A stretch of DNA of 64,000 nucleotides from Aptenodytes patagonicus (lineage: Eukaryota; Chordata; Aves; Sphenisciformes; Spheniscidae). Each line of letters begins with the position of its first letter. Positions within the stretch are counted from its first letter, which is position 1. The DNA lies in the NCBI RefSeq assembly GCF_965638725.1, contig NW_027472023.1:186001-250000 (forward strand), written 5' to 3'. The position numbers and the translations under genes were made by a program. This document shows positions 1-9,820 of the stretch, piece after piece. Under the pieces are notes generated by a model. That model was not told the DNA's origin, made no database searches, and worked only from the letters and a program-made list of their open reading frames with translations.

Positions 1-1242
1 CCTGCTTGACTAACCTGATCTCCTTCTATCACAAGGTGACGCGCTTAGTGGATGAGGGAAAGGCTGCGGATGTTGTCTACCCAGACTTTAGTAAAGCCTT
101 TGACACCATTTCCCACAGCATTCTCCTGGAGAAACTGGCTGCTCATGACTTGGACAGGCGTACGCTTCGCTGGGTTAAAAAACTGGCTGGATGGCCGAGC
201 CCAAAGGGTTGTGGTGAATGGAGTTCAAGCCAGTCGGCGGCCGGTCACAAGTGGTGCTCCCCAGGGCTCAGTAGTGGGGCCAGTTCTGTTTAATATCTTC
301 ATCAACTCTCTGGACGAGGGGATGGAGTGCACCCTCAGTCACTTTGCAGACGACAGCAAGTTGGGCGGGAGTGTTGATCTGCTCGAGGGTAGGAAGGTTC
401 TGCAGAGGGACCTGGACAGGCTGGCTCGATGGGCCGAGGCCAGTTGTATGAAGTTCAACGAGGCCAAGTGCCGGGTCCTGCCCTTGGGTCACAACAACCC
501 CATGCAGCGCTACAGGCTTGGGGAAGAGCGGCTGGAAAGCTGCCTAGCGGAAAAGGACCTGGGGGTGTTGGTCGACAGCCGGCTGAACATGAGCCGGCAG
601 TGTGCCCAGGTGGCCAAGGCGGCCAAGAGCATCCTGGCTTGCGTCAGAAATAGCGTGGCCAGCAGGAGTAGGGAAGTGATTGTGCCCCTGTACTCGGCAC
701 TGGTGAGGCCACACCTCGAACAGTGTGTGTTCAGTTTTGGGCCCCTCACTACAAGAAGGCTATTGAGGTGCTGGAGCGTGTCCAGAGAAGGGCAACGAGG
801 CTGGTGAAGGGTCTGGAGAACAAGTTCTATGAGGAGCGGCTGAGGGAACTGGGGTTGTTTAGCCTGGAGACAAGGAGGCCGAGGGGAGACCTTATTGCGC
901 TCTACAACTACCTGAAAGGAGGTTGGAGTGAGGTGGGTGTCGGTCTCTTCTCCCAAGTAAGAAGCGATAGGACAAGAGGAAACAGCCTCAGGTTGCGCCA
1001 GGGGAGGTTTAGATTGGACATGAGGAAGATTTTGTTTACAGAAAGAGTGGTTAAACATTGGAACAGGCTGCCCAGGGAAGAGCTGGAGTCATCCTCTCCG
1101 GAGGTATTGAAAAGACGTGGAGGTGTGGCGCTTAGGGACATGGTTTAGTGGTGGACTTGGCAGTGTTAGGCTAATGGTTGGACTTGATGATCTTAAAGCT
1201 CCTTTGCAACCTAAATGACTCCATGATTCTATGATTCTCAGT
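1..1242 (+). pseudogene. CR1 LINE ORF2, C-terminal part of reverse transcriptase, broken
   Basis: 3' half of a non-LTR retrotransposon ORF2 (endonuclease plus reverse transcriptase, copying by target-primed reverse transcription). The RT motif with core SKAFDTISH lies near 91-120 and the catalytic box FADDSKLGG near 340-368. The frame then shifts. The conserved C-terminal region ([13 protein letters not shown], then a region ending near 1146) continues in another frame from about 723. At least two frame changes, near 185-200 and 720-780, disable it. The 3' tail with ATGATTCTATGATTCT at 1225-1240 is typical of CR1. The 5' part lies outside the window; the equivalent complete element is at 23428-26805. 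Confidence 0.9.
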
Positions 1243-1830
1243 GCGGCCAGCAGGTGGAGGGAGGTGATTCTGCCCCTCTACTCTGCTCTGGTGAGACCCC
1301 ACCCGCAGTACCGTGTCCAGCTCTGGAGTCCTCAGTACAGGAAAGACATGGAGCTGTTGGAGCAGGTCCAGAGGAGGGCCACAAAAATGATCAGAGGGAT
1401 GGAACACCTCTGCTATGAAGAAAGGCTGAGAGAATTGGGGCTGTTCAGCCTGGAGAAGAGGAGGCTCCGGGGAGACCTTATTGCAGCCTTTCAATACTGA
1501 AAGGGGGCTTATAAGAAAGATGGGGACAGGCTTTTTAGTAGGGCCTGCAGCGATAGGGCCAGGGGTAATGGTATTAAACCAAAAGAAGGTAGATTCAGAC
1601 TAGGTATATGGAAGAAATTTTTTATGCTGAGGGTGGTGAAACACTGGCACAGGTTGCCCGGAGAGGCTGTAGATGCCCCATCCCTGAAAACATTCAAGGT
1701 CAGGCTGGACGGGGCTTTGAGCAACCTGGTCTAGTTGAAGAAGTCCCTGCTCATTGCAGGGCGGGGTTGGACTAGATGACCTTTAAAGGTCCTTTCCAAG
1801 CCAAACCATTCTATGATTCGATGGTTCTAT
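1243..1830 (+). mobile_element. CR1 LINE 3' fragment
   Basis: A second, 5'-truncated CR1 abutting the first. It encodes the RT C-terminal segment (LYSALVRPH near 1276, [11 protein letters not shown] near 1366, then the KHWHRLPGEAVDAPS segment near 1641) with a stop at 1498 separating the two halves. It ends in a CR1 3' UTR and the tail ATTCTATGATTCGATGG near 1809-1826. It differs clearly from the preceding CR1, so it is another subfamily rather than a duplicate. Confidence 0.88.
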
Positions 1831-2184
1831 GAAAACAAACCTCTGCTACAGCACCAATATTGGGCCGGAAACTGGAAAAATACCCAACCAGGATACCACT
1901 GGGAAGAGCAAAGCAAAGAAAGCCACGAAGTGGGCAAACTCATCATGGAAGGGTTTCCTGTGCTCAGTGCCACTGACTGGATTTAGTTTTCCCTGTGAAT
2001 CCTTCCCAGTTCCCTTTCTATGTTCTTCTTCTGTGTCACCGCTCCTTTTTGGGGAGGAAACAACTCCCCCCCTCAGCCTCCACCTTTTTTGGGGAAAGAG
2101 CTCCCCACCATGGCCCTCCACCCAGACTGTGGTGGGGGGAAGAACTCCCTTCCGTCGCACTCCCTTGTAAATGCTCCCCCGGCC
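1831..2184. other. No gene seen; upstream flank of the dynactin-2-like exon
   Basis: About 350 bases with no supported coding content. The last 17 bases before the exon relic are GC-rich and resemble the flank of the inverted relic at 21496, which suggests that both keep part of one ancestral 5' region. Confidence 0.4.
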
Positions 2185-2220
2185 ACGTCTGACCCCAAGT
2201 ATGGCGACCTGCCCGGCATT
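2185..2220 (+). pseudogene. DCTN2: Relic resembling exon 1 of dynactin subunit 2 (dynamitin)
   Basis: Twelve codons read TSDPKYGDLPGI and are followed at once by a perfect splice donor, GTGAGT, at 2221. This corresponds to the conserved start of dynamitin, the p50 subunit of dynactin (dynein cofactor, cytoplasm). The initiator ATG has become ACG, so it cannot start translation as such. No further dynactin-2 exon was found downstream; the sequence runs into a G-rich minisatellite that may descend from intron 1. A related exon lies in the opposite orientation at 21460-21495. The assignment rests on a short match plus the donor position, from knowledge of the family. Confidence 0.55.
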
Positions 2221-2334
2221 GTGAGTGCAGGGCCTGGCCAGGGACCGGGCCAGGGGGATTCTGGAGGAAGCAGGACCTTGGGGGGAGCAGGTGCCTGGGG
2301 TACCTGGAAGGAGTGGGCTGTCTGGGGGGAACTG

Positions 2335-2852
2335 ATGGGATCAGGAGGGTATGGGTGGGGGAGGTAAAGGGGTCGGGGGTGTTGGGAGAGAGCTAAGATG
2401 ATGGGGGTGTCTGGGGAGAAGTGAAGGCAATGGAGGGTGTGCAGGGGGGAAGTGAGGAGATGGAGGGAGTCTGAGGGGAACTCAAAGGATTGGAGGTGTC
2501 TGGAGGGGGGAACTGAAGGGATCGGGGTCTTCTGAGGGGGTAACTGAGGGGATCGGGGTCTTGTGGGGGAAACTGAGGTGACCAGTGGCATTTAGGGGGC
2601 ATTTGAGTAGATTGAAGACATCCGAGCGGGAGAGCTGGGATGCCTGGAAGGGTAACTGAGGGTATCGGGGCTGTCCGGGGGGAAGCAGAGGCATCTTTGG
2701 GGCTGAGGTTTCTGGGGTTAACTGAGGGGATCGGGGGCACTGAGTGGGTGACAGAGGGGATGAAGGGTACCCTGGGCAGGTCTGGCATGTGTAAGGTCGT
2801 AAACAGGGCATATGGAGAGTTGGGGGTGGTAGGTGGATGGAGGACGTTAGGG
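2335..2852. repeat. G-rich minisatellite, left part
   Basis: Degenerate purine-rich repeats built around elements such as ACTGAGGGGATCGGGG and GTCTGGGGGGAA. They continue on the far side of the solo LTR (3403-3760). The strand asymmetry (G on plus) creates long spurious open frames on the minus strand rich in Pro, Ser and Thr. Confidence 0.75.
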
Positions 2853-3397
2853 TGTCCTGGTTTCGGCAGGGATAGAGTTAATTTCCTTTCTAGTAGCTGG
2901 TACAGTGTTTTGGATTTAGGATGAGAACAAAGTTGATAACGCACCGATGTTTTAGTTGTTGCTAGGTAATGCTTACACTAGCCAAGGACTTTTCAGCTTC
3001 CCATGCTCTACCAACTGAGAAGGCTGGAGGTGCACAAGAAGCTGGGAGGGGGCACAGCCAAACTGGCCAAAGGGACATTCCGTACCATGTGACGTCATGC
3101 TCAGTACATAAACTGGGGAAAGCTGGCGGGGGGGGCCGCTGCTCGGGGACTGGCTGGGCATCGGTCGGCGGGTGGTGAGCAATTGTACTGTGCATCACTT
3201 GTTTTGTGTATTATTATTATTATTATCATCATATTATTATTATAATTTTATTTCAATTATTAAACTGTTTTTATCTCAACCCACGAGTTTTTTTCTAACT
3301 TGTGCTCTTCCATTTCTCTCCCCCATCCCACCGGGTGGGGGGGAGTGAGCGAGCGGCTGCGTGGTGCTTAGTTGCTGACTGAGATTAAACCACGACA
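2853..3397 (+). mobile_element. Solo ERV LTR with TAGGG target-site duplication
   Basis: Begins TGTCCTGGTTTCGG and ends AAACCACGACA. It is flanked by the direct repeat TAGGG at 2848-2852 and 3398-3402. A 5-bp duplication suits class III (ERVL-type) integration. It resembles, at moderate divergence, the 5' LTR at 10287-10891. Inside are a perfect CRE palindrome (3090-3097), a CATAAA box about 15 bp later and an ATT microsatellite near 3210-3245. It inserted into the G-rich minisatellite before the array amplified, since all three units carry it at the same site. Confidence 0.88.
3090..3097 (+). promoter_or_regulatory. CRE palindrome TGACGTCA in solo LTR
   Basis: Perfect 8-bp cAMP-response element a short distance upstream of a CATAAA box, in the usual U3 position of the LTR. 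It is kept in all three units and in the related ERVL 5' LTR. Confidence 0.6.
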
Positions 3398-3402
3398 TAG
3401 GG

Positions 3403-3760
3403 TAACAGGGAACGGGGCAAATGGGGTGCCTGGGGGGATCAGAGAATGAAGGCGCAGTTAGCGGGGTGTTTGGGGACATGGGGGGGGTTCTGGAGACTGT
3501 CTGGAAACAGGCATATCTGGGAGATGTCAGGAGTACTTGGGGTATTTGGGGCGATTGTGTGACTCAGGGTACCTGTAAAGGCCCTGGTCATTTGGAGGTG
3601 TAGGGGGGGATGGGGGCAGTGAGTGGGGTATTTGGGGACATCAGGGGTGTCCAGAAGGCATGTGGAGTCTTTGGGGAGACGGGGGAGTGTGGGGGCAGGT
3701 AGCTTCTGCGGGTGTCTGTGGGCTGAGGTGGTCTCTGAAGCTGTTTGGGGCAGTTGTGGG
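3403..3760. repeat. G-rich minisatellite, right part
   Basis: Continuation of the same G-rich degenerate repeat after the LTR insertion, with units such as GGGGTATTTGGGGACATC. No gene is supported. Confidence 0.65.
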
Positions 3761-4999
3761 GCTATTTGCTCATAAACGGCTAATAGCCGAGGAGAGCTGG
3801 GGTGCCCGGGAATGACCAGGTGAAGCTCGAGGCGGTAAGGCCTTGCTGGGGCTGTGCTTGGGGTGGGGGTGAGCAAGTGTGCCAGTGCCCCCATCCCGTG
3901 GGTGTCCAGCACAGCAGGCCTGGCACCCTGGCAGGGAAATGGCTCCTCACCCCACAGGCGCCCCTGCAGTGCCACATCTCCCCAAGGGTGCCGTGTCCCA
4001 GTGATACGCACCCGTGGCTGGAGAGCTTTCCTGACATAGAAGCGCACATCACGGGGCTGCAGAAGTGAAAGCACCACAAAACCCTTCCCCAGGCATCCCT
4101 GCCCAACCCCGGGCCCCACAATCCCCTGCAAATCCCTTTGCCCCCCACCAGGTACCAGCCCCTGCTTCCGCATACCCTGGCTCTGCCTCTCCCGCGCAGC
4201 ATGGGGAGTGGAGGCGCCCTGCCCATCCCCCATTCCCACCCCGGGCCAGGGGGTGTTCTGTGTCCCCCCCCATACCGGGATTAACCCCACTAAAGGGCCT
4301 GGCTTGAAGTGTGTTCGTGTCAGCATCTTCTTAGGACTGTGGGGTGTGATCAGGGCCCAGCCGCTGGGTATTAAATGCACCATTTAATTGTGCATACAAC
4401 CCCTCCAAACACCCCATCGCAGCCCCAGCGCTGCCTGTGAGTACATAGGTGACAGAAGGACGGCGAGGGGAAATGGGGGCCTGTGACGGGTGCGCTTGAC
4501 CCCTGACCAGACTGGCGGTGGTTTGGTGCAGGCTCCGGAAGGGGTAAAGGCCTGAGCCGTAGCCAGGCGTGAACTCCCCTAGTTTCAACCTGTTCTCTGA
4601 AAACCCACAAAGGAGCAGAGTGACACAGTGAGCATCAGTGCATATGAGCTTGGAACACCGACCACGCAACTAACACATGAATAGTGGGTGGCTTTTCCAA
4701 GACTCATTTATCAAGGAACAAAGAATGTTGTGGGTACAAGGAGTCTCACGTATACCTGGGGCATCCTCGAGGGCCATCCTTGAGAAGCGCACCTTGCGTC
4801 CTTGAAGCGCCGCTGGGAACCTGAGGACCTGAGACATCCCGAGGAAAGGTAGAAATTGCCTGTAAACGTTGAAAACCGTCTGGAAAAACAGCAGTCAGCA
4901 ACAGCTATTGGCTGCCCCAGGTGGTGGTGCCCTACACCCCCCTTATGTCTCTAAAGATAGAAAAAGAACTCGCTCTCTACCCAATACGGATCTTCTCTC
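3761..4999. other. No supported gene; site of the 1063-bp block missing from unit 1
   Basis: The sequence is moderately GC-rich to about 4300, then mixed. A minus-strand frame at 3870-4110 has fairly balanced composition and might be an exon relic, but I recognise no family in it. At 4754-4757 (ACCT) this unit joins sequences that units 2 and 3 separate by 1063 bp. Confidence 0.5.
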
Positions 5000-5314
5000 T
5001 GAGAGCTCCCCCGTGAGAACGCCTCTACACGGGACCTGCTAGGCAGACTGGACCCTCTCCGGGGATGCCTGGCTGACTGCAGACTCCGTGACGCGGCTCA
5101 CCTTCGAAGTGAGACTTTGTGCGTGGTCGATTGGCCCCACTCTTCGGAGCGGTTTGGTGAGTGCTGTACCGCTAGCACTTCAAATAGTACAGAGAGGCAC
5201 TCATATACTAATAATTAATTGGTAATAATAATTACATTAATTTATAATAATTAAATTTGTAGTAAGTTGTAATACAGAAATTTGACAAAAACCCTCCTTG
5301 TCCTTGTGTATTAC
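5000..5314 (+). mobile_element. Possible LTR or leader of the adjacent ERV
   Basis: Lies directly upstream of a retroviral pol relic and includes a very AT-rich tract (5200-5280). LTR ends, a primer-binding site and a target duplication could not be fixed, so this is positional inference only. Confidence 0.28.
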
Positions 5315-6235
5315 ACCGAGACCCATAGCGGCAATACGGTCCTACAATATAGTGGGTATGGATCTTTTAAGACCCCAGACCGTTAGTACTCCATCGGGCA
5401 CTTGGCGGCCAAACCATCAGACCCAGAACTCCGTAGTCTCTATAGATGAAACACCAGCCAAGGGATCCACTACTTTTCTACTACAGGCCACACCTAAATT
5501 ACCCAAAAATGCCTTGACTCATGTATGACAATATGATATTAGCCCTGAAGCCACACTAGGCATAACTACTCTTACTCACGATTTATGACAATGGGGTGTT
5601 ATTCAGAAAACTCACTCTCCGTGTAACTGCCCTGTGTGGCCTCTCTGTAAGCCTAACAGTACCGGGCGTTTGATGGTACATTATGGCAAACTGAATGAAA
5701 ATACTGGACCCTTACCTGCTGCCGTCCCATCTATCACGGGTCTTCTTTTCATGATAGAGCAAGCAGCCCACCCTTGGGTGGCTGCCGTGGATGTAAAAGA
5801 TACATTTTTCATGGTCCCATTACAACCTGAGGATCAAGAGAGCTTGGCTTTTACTGGGCATGGGATAAAGCATACTTCCACCCCATTACCCCAAGGATGC
5901 AAACATAGCCCTACATTGTCACATCAGGCTTTTATTAGCACGGGGCATTTTAATTGGAGGGGATTCCTCCAGTGAGGGCCAAAGAATGCGTGGTCACCTC
6001 CTAGCCCATCTGGAAGGTAAGGGGATTACCATCCCTGAAGCTAAATGACAGGGACCTAGCCAGCTGGTTCCCTTTTGACATATAACCTGGCAAGATGGCA
6101 GGCGATGTACTCCCCCTGATACCCTGCAGCAAATATCCCAGCTAAACTCACCCTCCAATAAGAAGGAGCTCCGACAAGGAATGCAGGATTCTGGCGAGAC
6201 CATATTCCAGGGCTTACTATAACTGCCCAACCCTC
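5298..6235 (+). pseudogene. ERV pol relic: protease end and reverse transcriptase
   Basis: Degenerate retroviral pol. The end of a protease-like segment (NIVGMDLLRP near 5355) leads into RT. The fingers segment is near 5590-5650. The palm motif with VDVKDTFFMVPL lies near 5785-5825, and a segment of the LPQGCKHSP type near 5886. Stops occur at 5526 and 5587. The region holding the second catalytic YxDD box is missing or unrecognisable after 5975, where the frame ends in a stop. A thumb/connection-like segment is seen near 6195-6300. The class is uncertain (ERV1 or ERVL-like). Confidence 0.75.
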
Positions 6236-6635
6236 ATACGATCTGTTGAAGAAGCACGCTACCTGGGAATGGACAATTACTCATAAAGAAGCGCTTTGTT
6301 TGTGAAGACACAGTGTTTTAGAGTATCAGGCTATGGGCCCCGCAGTACCAGGGGCCCCCTTTAGCCTACATATAGGACTCGCAGAAAGACGGTATCAGTG
6401 GAGATGGTGGCAATGAGTTGGGCCCAATAAGGCCCAATTAACTCCCATAGGGTTTGGATCAAAGGGGTAGCAAGGTTCCCAGTCACGCTATTCACTCTGG
6501 GAAAAAAAATCACTACTGGCTACTTACCCAGCCCTACTAGATACTGAACCCATCACATCAGACACAGCCTTAGAAATTCAGACCCCGTTCCCTATCCTCA
6601 AAAGAATCAGAGAGTCTGCTCCCGTTCCTCAGGGA

Positions 6636-7247
6636 ATGGCACACGCCAGTACAATTCAGGAAATGACAACGTACACAGCACGTCGCGACTGGGTCGTGAG
6701 GGGAACAGGGCTTACAGGGAGCCTGACAGAGTACAGTATCCAATGGCAAAGGGGTGCCTTGTCACCCCTTGGTACGCTGCCCCCACCCATTCAACATGCA
6801 CCACCCCCATCCGATTTACAAGAGGATATCGAGGTGTGGTCTAGTGATGGCTTACAGATGGACCAGCTCACAGGGAAGTGGGAGGGAAGGGCTGCCCCCC
6901 TGCAGCCCTCAGACGGGACATCCAAAACACAGGAGATAGAGGGATCAGCTCAATTGGCTGAGCTCCAGGTGGCAGTGCTAGCTGCTGGACGGGGTGCCGG
7001 CACAATATATACCGATTCCTGTGCGGTACGGGCTGGGGCCACTCAGTGGCTCCCATACTGGAAAGCTGAAGGATGGAAAACTGAAGAAAGTGAAGTCCGG
7101 GGAAAAGAACTAGGGGAAAAGCTATATTTAATAGCTCGAGCAAAGAAGAATGATGGGAATCTTCTTCGAATGGGGCACGTATCCACACATACGAAGGGCA
7201 CAGATCTAGGAGCCAGATGGAACCATGAAGCACATTGCTTTGCTTAA
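6636..7247 (+). pseudogene. ERV RNase H domain relic
   Basis: An open frame of 203 codons. Its second half fits retroviral RNase H: a segment with AQLAELQVAVLAA near 6950, a TIYTDSCAVRAGATQWL-like strand with the acidic residue near 7002-7050, and a terminal region with GHVSTHTKGT near 7177. Upstream residues are less conserved. It follows the RT relic in normal pol order and is not translatable as part of pol because the preceding frame is broken. Confidence 0.65.
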
Positions 7248-7289
7248 GAACCTAGAAAGAGCAATGCTACTGATCTTCCCCGTAACATA

Positions 7290-8180
7290 TATACTCCCTC
7301 CACCTCTGATCGCATGATGCTGGGCTGGTTACATGACAGCTTAGGACTTATGGGTGGCCTGGATCTATCTCGACAAGTGGGCCCCCGAGGGTGGCCGATT
7401 TCTAAAGCACAATGCCAAGATTTTGTCGCTAGCTGCCCTTTTATACATCGGCCTGAGCCAAATTTTTAGCTGGGCAACAGTGGGCCGACCTGAGAGATGG
7501 CAAATAGATTTCAAAGGACCCCTACCCCAACCTCCAAGTAAATGGGAGTATATTTTAACCAGGGTAGGGATTATTAGCGTTCTAGGTATGGGCTACCCAT
7601 GCCCTCATTTCACGGGCGGCCACATCACTCTACCAATGCAGTCACTGCCTTAAACAATTGACGGACCATGACTGGCAGTCCGATCTGGAAAGCTTTTGAT
7701 AGCAGCCACAGTGTACCTTCAACTTCAGGCAAAAAAGATCATCATCAATTATCTGTGGGACAAACCGTCCAGGTTAATCACCTGCAAAAAGGGAGTTTTC
7801 CTTGCATATTGCTAACACACCTTCAAAGTGCCATGTGGAAGGTGCTTGACCACAAGCATCCCAAACTTGCTGGGGATGCTCAACACTGACCTTGAGCTTA
7901 ATCTGGTATTTGGGCTCTGTACTGAACATCTCGTTTCCGAGCAGTGGATCTCCAAATCATCCGGTGATTTGATGAATCCAAATGATGAATCCAAACCAAT
8001 GAAGCTGGTTTTGTGTTTTCTTTCAGGTTACCCCAACTGCAACATGGGCAACTGGGAACTCAGATTATCTGCCCGGGATCCTTGGTCCCACGCATAAAGA
8101 GGAATTTGAAAAACTCGCAACGAGGAATGGGCATATGTCATAACAACTCACAACAGGGGGAAGTGAAGGGGAAAGTCAAA
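7290..8180 (+). pseudogene. ERV integrase relic and 3' end
   Basis: An HHCC-type zinc-binding remnant (CQDFVASC near 7408-7431) and a catalytic-core start with the WQIDFKGPLPQ segment near 7498-7530 are recognisable. The rest is broken by stops and frame changes. A purine-rich stretch at 8155-8175 may be the polypurine tract. Positions 7887-7909 match the leader of the ERVL element (11150-11172) at 22 of 23 bases, so some sequence may have been exchanged between the two ERVs. Confidence 0.6.
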
Positions 8181-8631
8181 TTGTAACAGAAAATAGAAGT
8201 GGACGTAGTTTAGTGCTGCTTAACACAGCATTAAAGTATATTCTGTTGGGGGATTGTCGGGATTACTAGCTTTGGTGGTTGTGTATGTATAGGTTCAGTT
8301 GATCTTGTAGCGAAACTGGTATGTGAGAGGATGGAACGAAGAAGAAGAGAGGACGAGAAATAAAATGGGTTGAAACAAATGGGTTTGGAAATGAAAAAAG
8401 ATAAGATGTCATGAGCAACTGGGAAGAGCAGAGTTTAAAAAAAAAGGAACAAAGACGGGGTTATGTCTGGTAATTACAATAATGGGGAATGGCCTTATCC
8501 CAGCGATGGAATAGCAATCGCATTATTCAGTTTATGAATAAATGAATAAATTCTGATGAGCTGCCGGGGAGCTCATCAAACAAAAGCTGTCTTTGCTGCG
8601 TGTCAGCCTAATTTTTTTACATCCACACCGT
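8181..8631. other. No gene seen between ERV and Maverick relics
   Basis: AT-rich sequence without supported genes. It contains an A-run at 8438-8447 and a short inverted repeat, GATGAGCTGCCGGGGAGCTCATC split around CCGG, at 8556-8578 that could form a small hairpin. It may include the 3' LTR of the preceding ERV, but no ends are identifiable. Confidence 0.35.
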
Positions 8632-8950
8632 TCAACGAAATCTTGTCTTGAGAGAACAGATGGCTGCGGAGGGGTCCCAATAGTTCAGTCCTCCTGCTCT
8701 GGGCCATCAGTGCTGAGCGTTGCCTCAACCCTCGAATGTTCCTGCTGCCCGGCTGGGTCTTTGTGGAGCAGCCCCGTGGAGAAGTGCGCGGACAGCGTGC
8801 AAGGGCTGTGATTGAGAGGCGGCTCAAGGAAGTTGCACGAGGGGTAGCAGTTTCTGCTCTGGCTTCTCAGTCGGTCCCCCAGCATAACATCCAGCTGGCT
8901 GAGAATAGAGGCCAGTGGGTAATTCACGAGACCCACGGCCTCACCAGCTC
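8632..8950 (-). pseudogene. Maverick/Polinton major-capsid-like protein fragment
   Basis: On the minus strand the segment starting with GLVNYPLASILSQLDVMLG (8933 downward), followed by DRLRSQS and, later, HFSTGLLHKDPAG, resembles the conserved core of a large structural protein of Maverick/Polinton elements and adintoviruses, annotated in invertebrates as F54H12.2-like. The expected N-terminal region is absent, so it is an internal fragment. In this unit the frame is further cut by a sequence replacement near 8667-8680 that units 2 and 3 do not have. It lies just downstream of the minor-capsid-like gene, matching the penton-then-hexon order of this group. Confidence 0.6.
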
Positions 8951-8963
8951 TGAGGTTTGACTG

Positions 8964-9792
8964 TCAGCTTTTACAATCTTGCAGCAGAGGTACAGAAGGC
9001 TGTTGTTCGGATCTATGCAATCTTCCCCATTCCCAGCTATGAAAAAATACCGAGGCGCAGAGATGCAGCCCCACAGTCACCTTCCCAAAGCAAAATAAGG
9101 CATGCGTGTTCTGGCCAGTCTTTATTTCAATGCTGATTTTGCCAACGTGCTGGCAGTTTACCGGCACGGTAGTGCGGCTTATCCTATGTCGCTGCCATGA
9201 TCGCGCCGTTATTCCCGCCCGTCAAAACCCAGCGCAATACAGAACCGCAGAGCCCCCGATAAGCTGGTGCTCTACAAGATCCATGTGGCGATAGGGTGAG
9301 TTTAAACCCTCCAGTGATGGCTGCCACAAAGAGAAATTTCTTAGCAGCAACACCCGGAGAAGACCCCAAGATATGTGCCAGATCCCCAGTTGTAGAAAAA
9401 GTGTAAGGCTTTTGATCCGTTTTGAGCTTTGTTTTCCTTACGACGGGGTCATAGGCCAGGCTCACTGCTGGAGAGTTGACAGCTGGAGCTTTGTGGTGGG
9501 GGTTAATGAGATGGATCATACCTCCCATCAACATGGAGAGGGATGGATAATAGCCTTTCTGCAAAGGCTACTGCCCTGTCTCGCCCTGCAGCGCTATTTC
9601 AAAGATGGTGTCCTGCTTGATGCTATGCCAGCTCTGTGGGTACGGTGTTTGCACCAGCCCCACTGTCCACTTCCCGCAGAGTTCCAGGGGCCTCACCAGC
9701 TGTATGGGAATGTGCGAGCTGGTGTTTTGTGGGCAGAGTCTGGCACCGCTGGCATTGCTGGGGAGCGCAATGTAGAAACCCCTGTCTGCCAT
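8964..9792 (-). pseudogene. Maverick/Polinton minor-capsid-like gene, frameshifted
   Basis: Starts at an ATG (9790-9792) with FYIALPSNAS and an LCGKWTVGLVQTPYP segment. It continues in a second frame with GYYPSLSMLMGG and the segment ending AHILGSSPG, then LVEHQLIGG, then CQHVGKISIEIKTGQ and FGKVTVGLHL, and ends at 8964. This succession of motifs fits the small structural protein of Polintons and adintoviruses (about 260-280 residues, putative penton). Stops or frame changes near 9566 and 9185-9240 disable it. It begins 28 bp after the end of the integrase relic, in the compact style of these elements. Confidence 0.65.
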
Positions 9793-9820
9793 CCTTCTTC
9801 TTCCCCCACTCCACTGCCAG

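Noticed and set aside
2073-2944. Overlapping minus-strand frames of 100-180 codons over the minisatellite
   Set aside because: Tandem repeat translations in several frames at once; no conserved protein expected.
2335-3760. CRISPR-like array
   Set aside because: The repeats are degenerate, spacerless minisatellite words in a vertebrate genome.
3439-4383. 314-codon open frame on the minus strand (repeated in units 2 and 3)
   Set aside because: Largely antisense to the G-rich minisatellite, giving Pro/Ser/Thr-rich low complexity. The central part around 3870-4110 is better balanced but matches no family I know, so I left it as a possible relic only.
5000-5314. Firm call of a 5' LTR for the first ERV
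   Set aside because: No TG...CA ends, primer-binding site or target duplication could be fixed, so it is kept only as a low-confidence feature.
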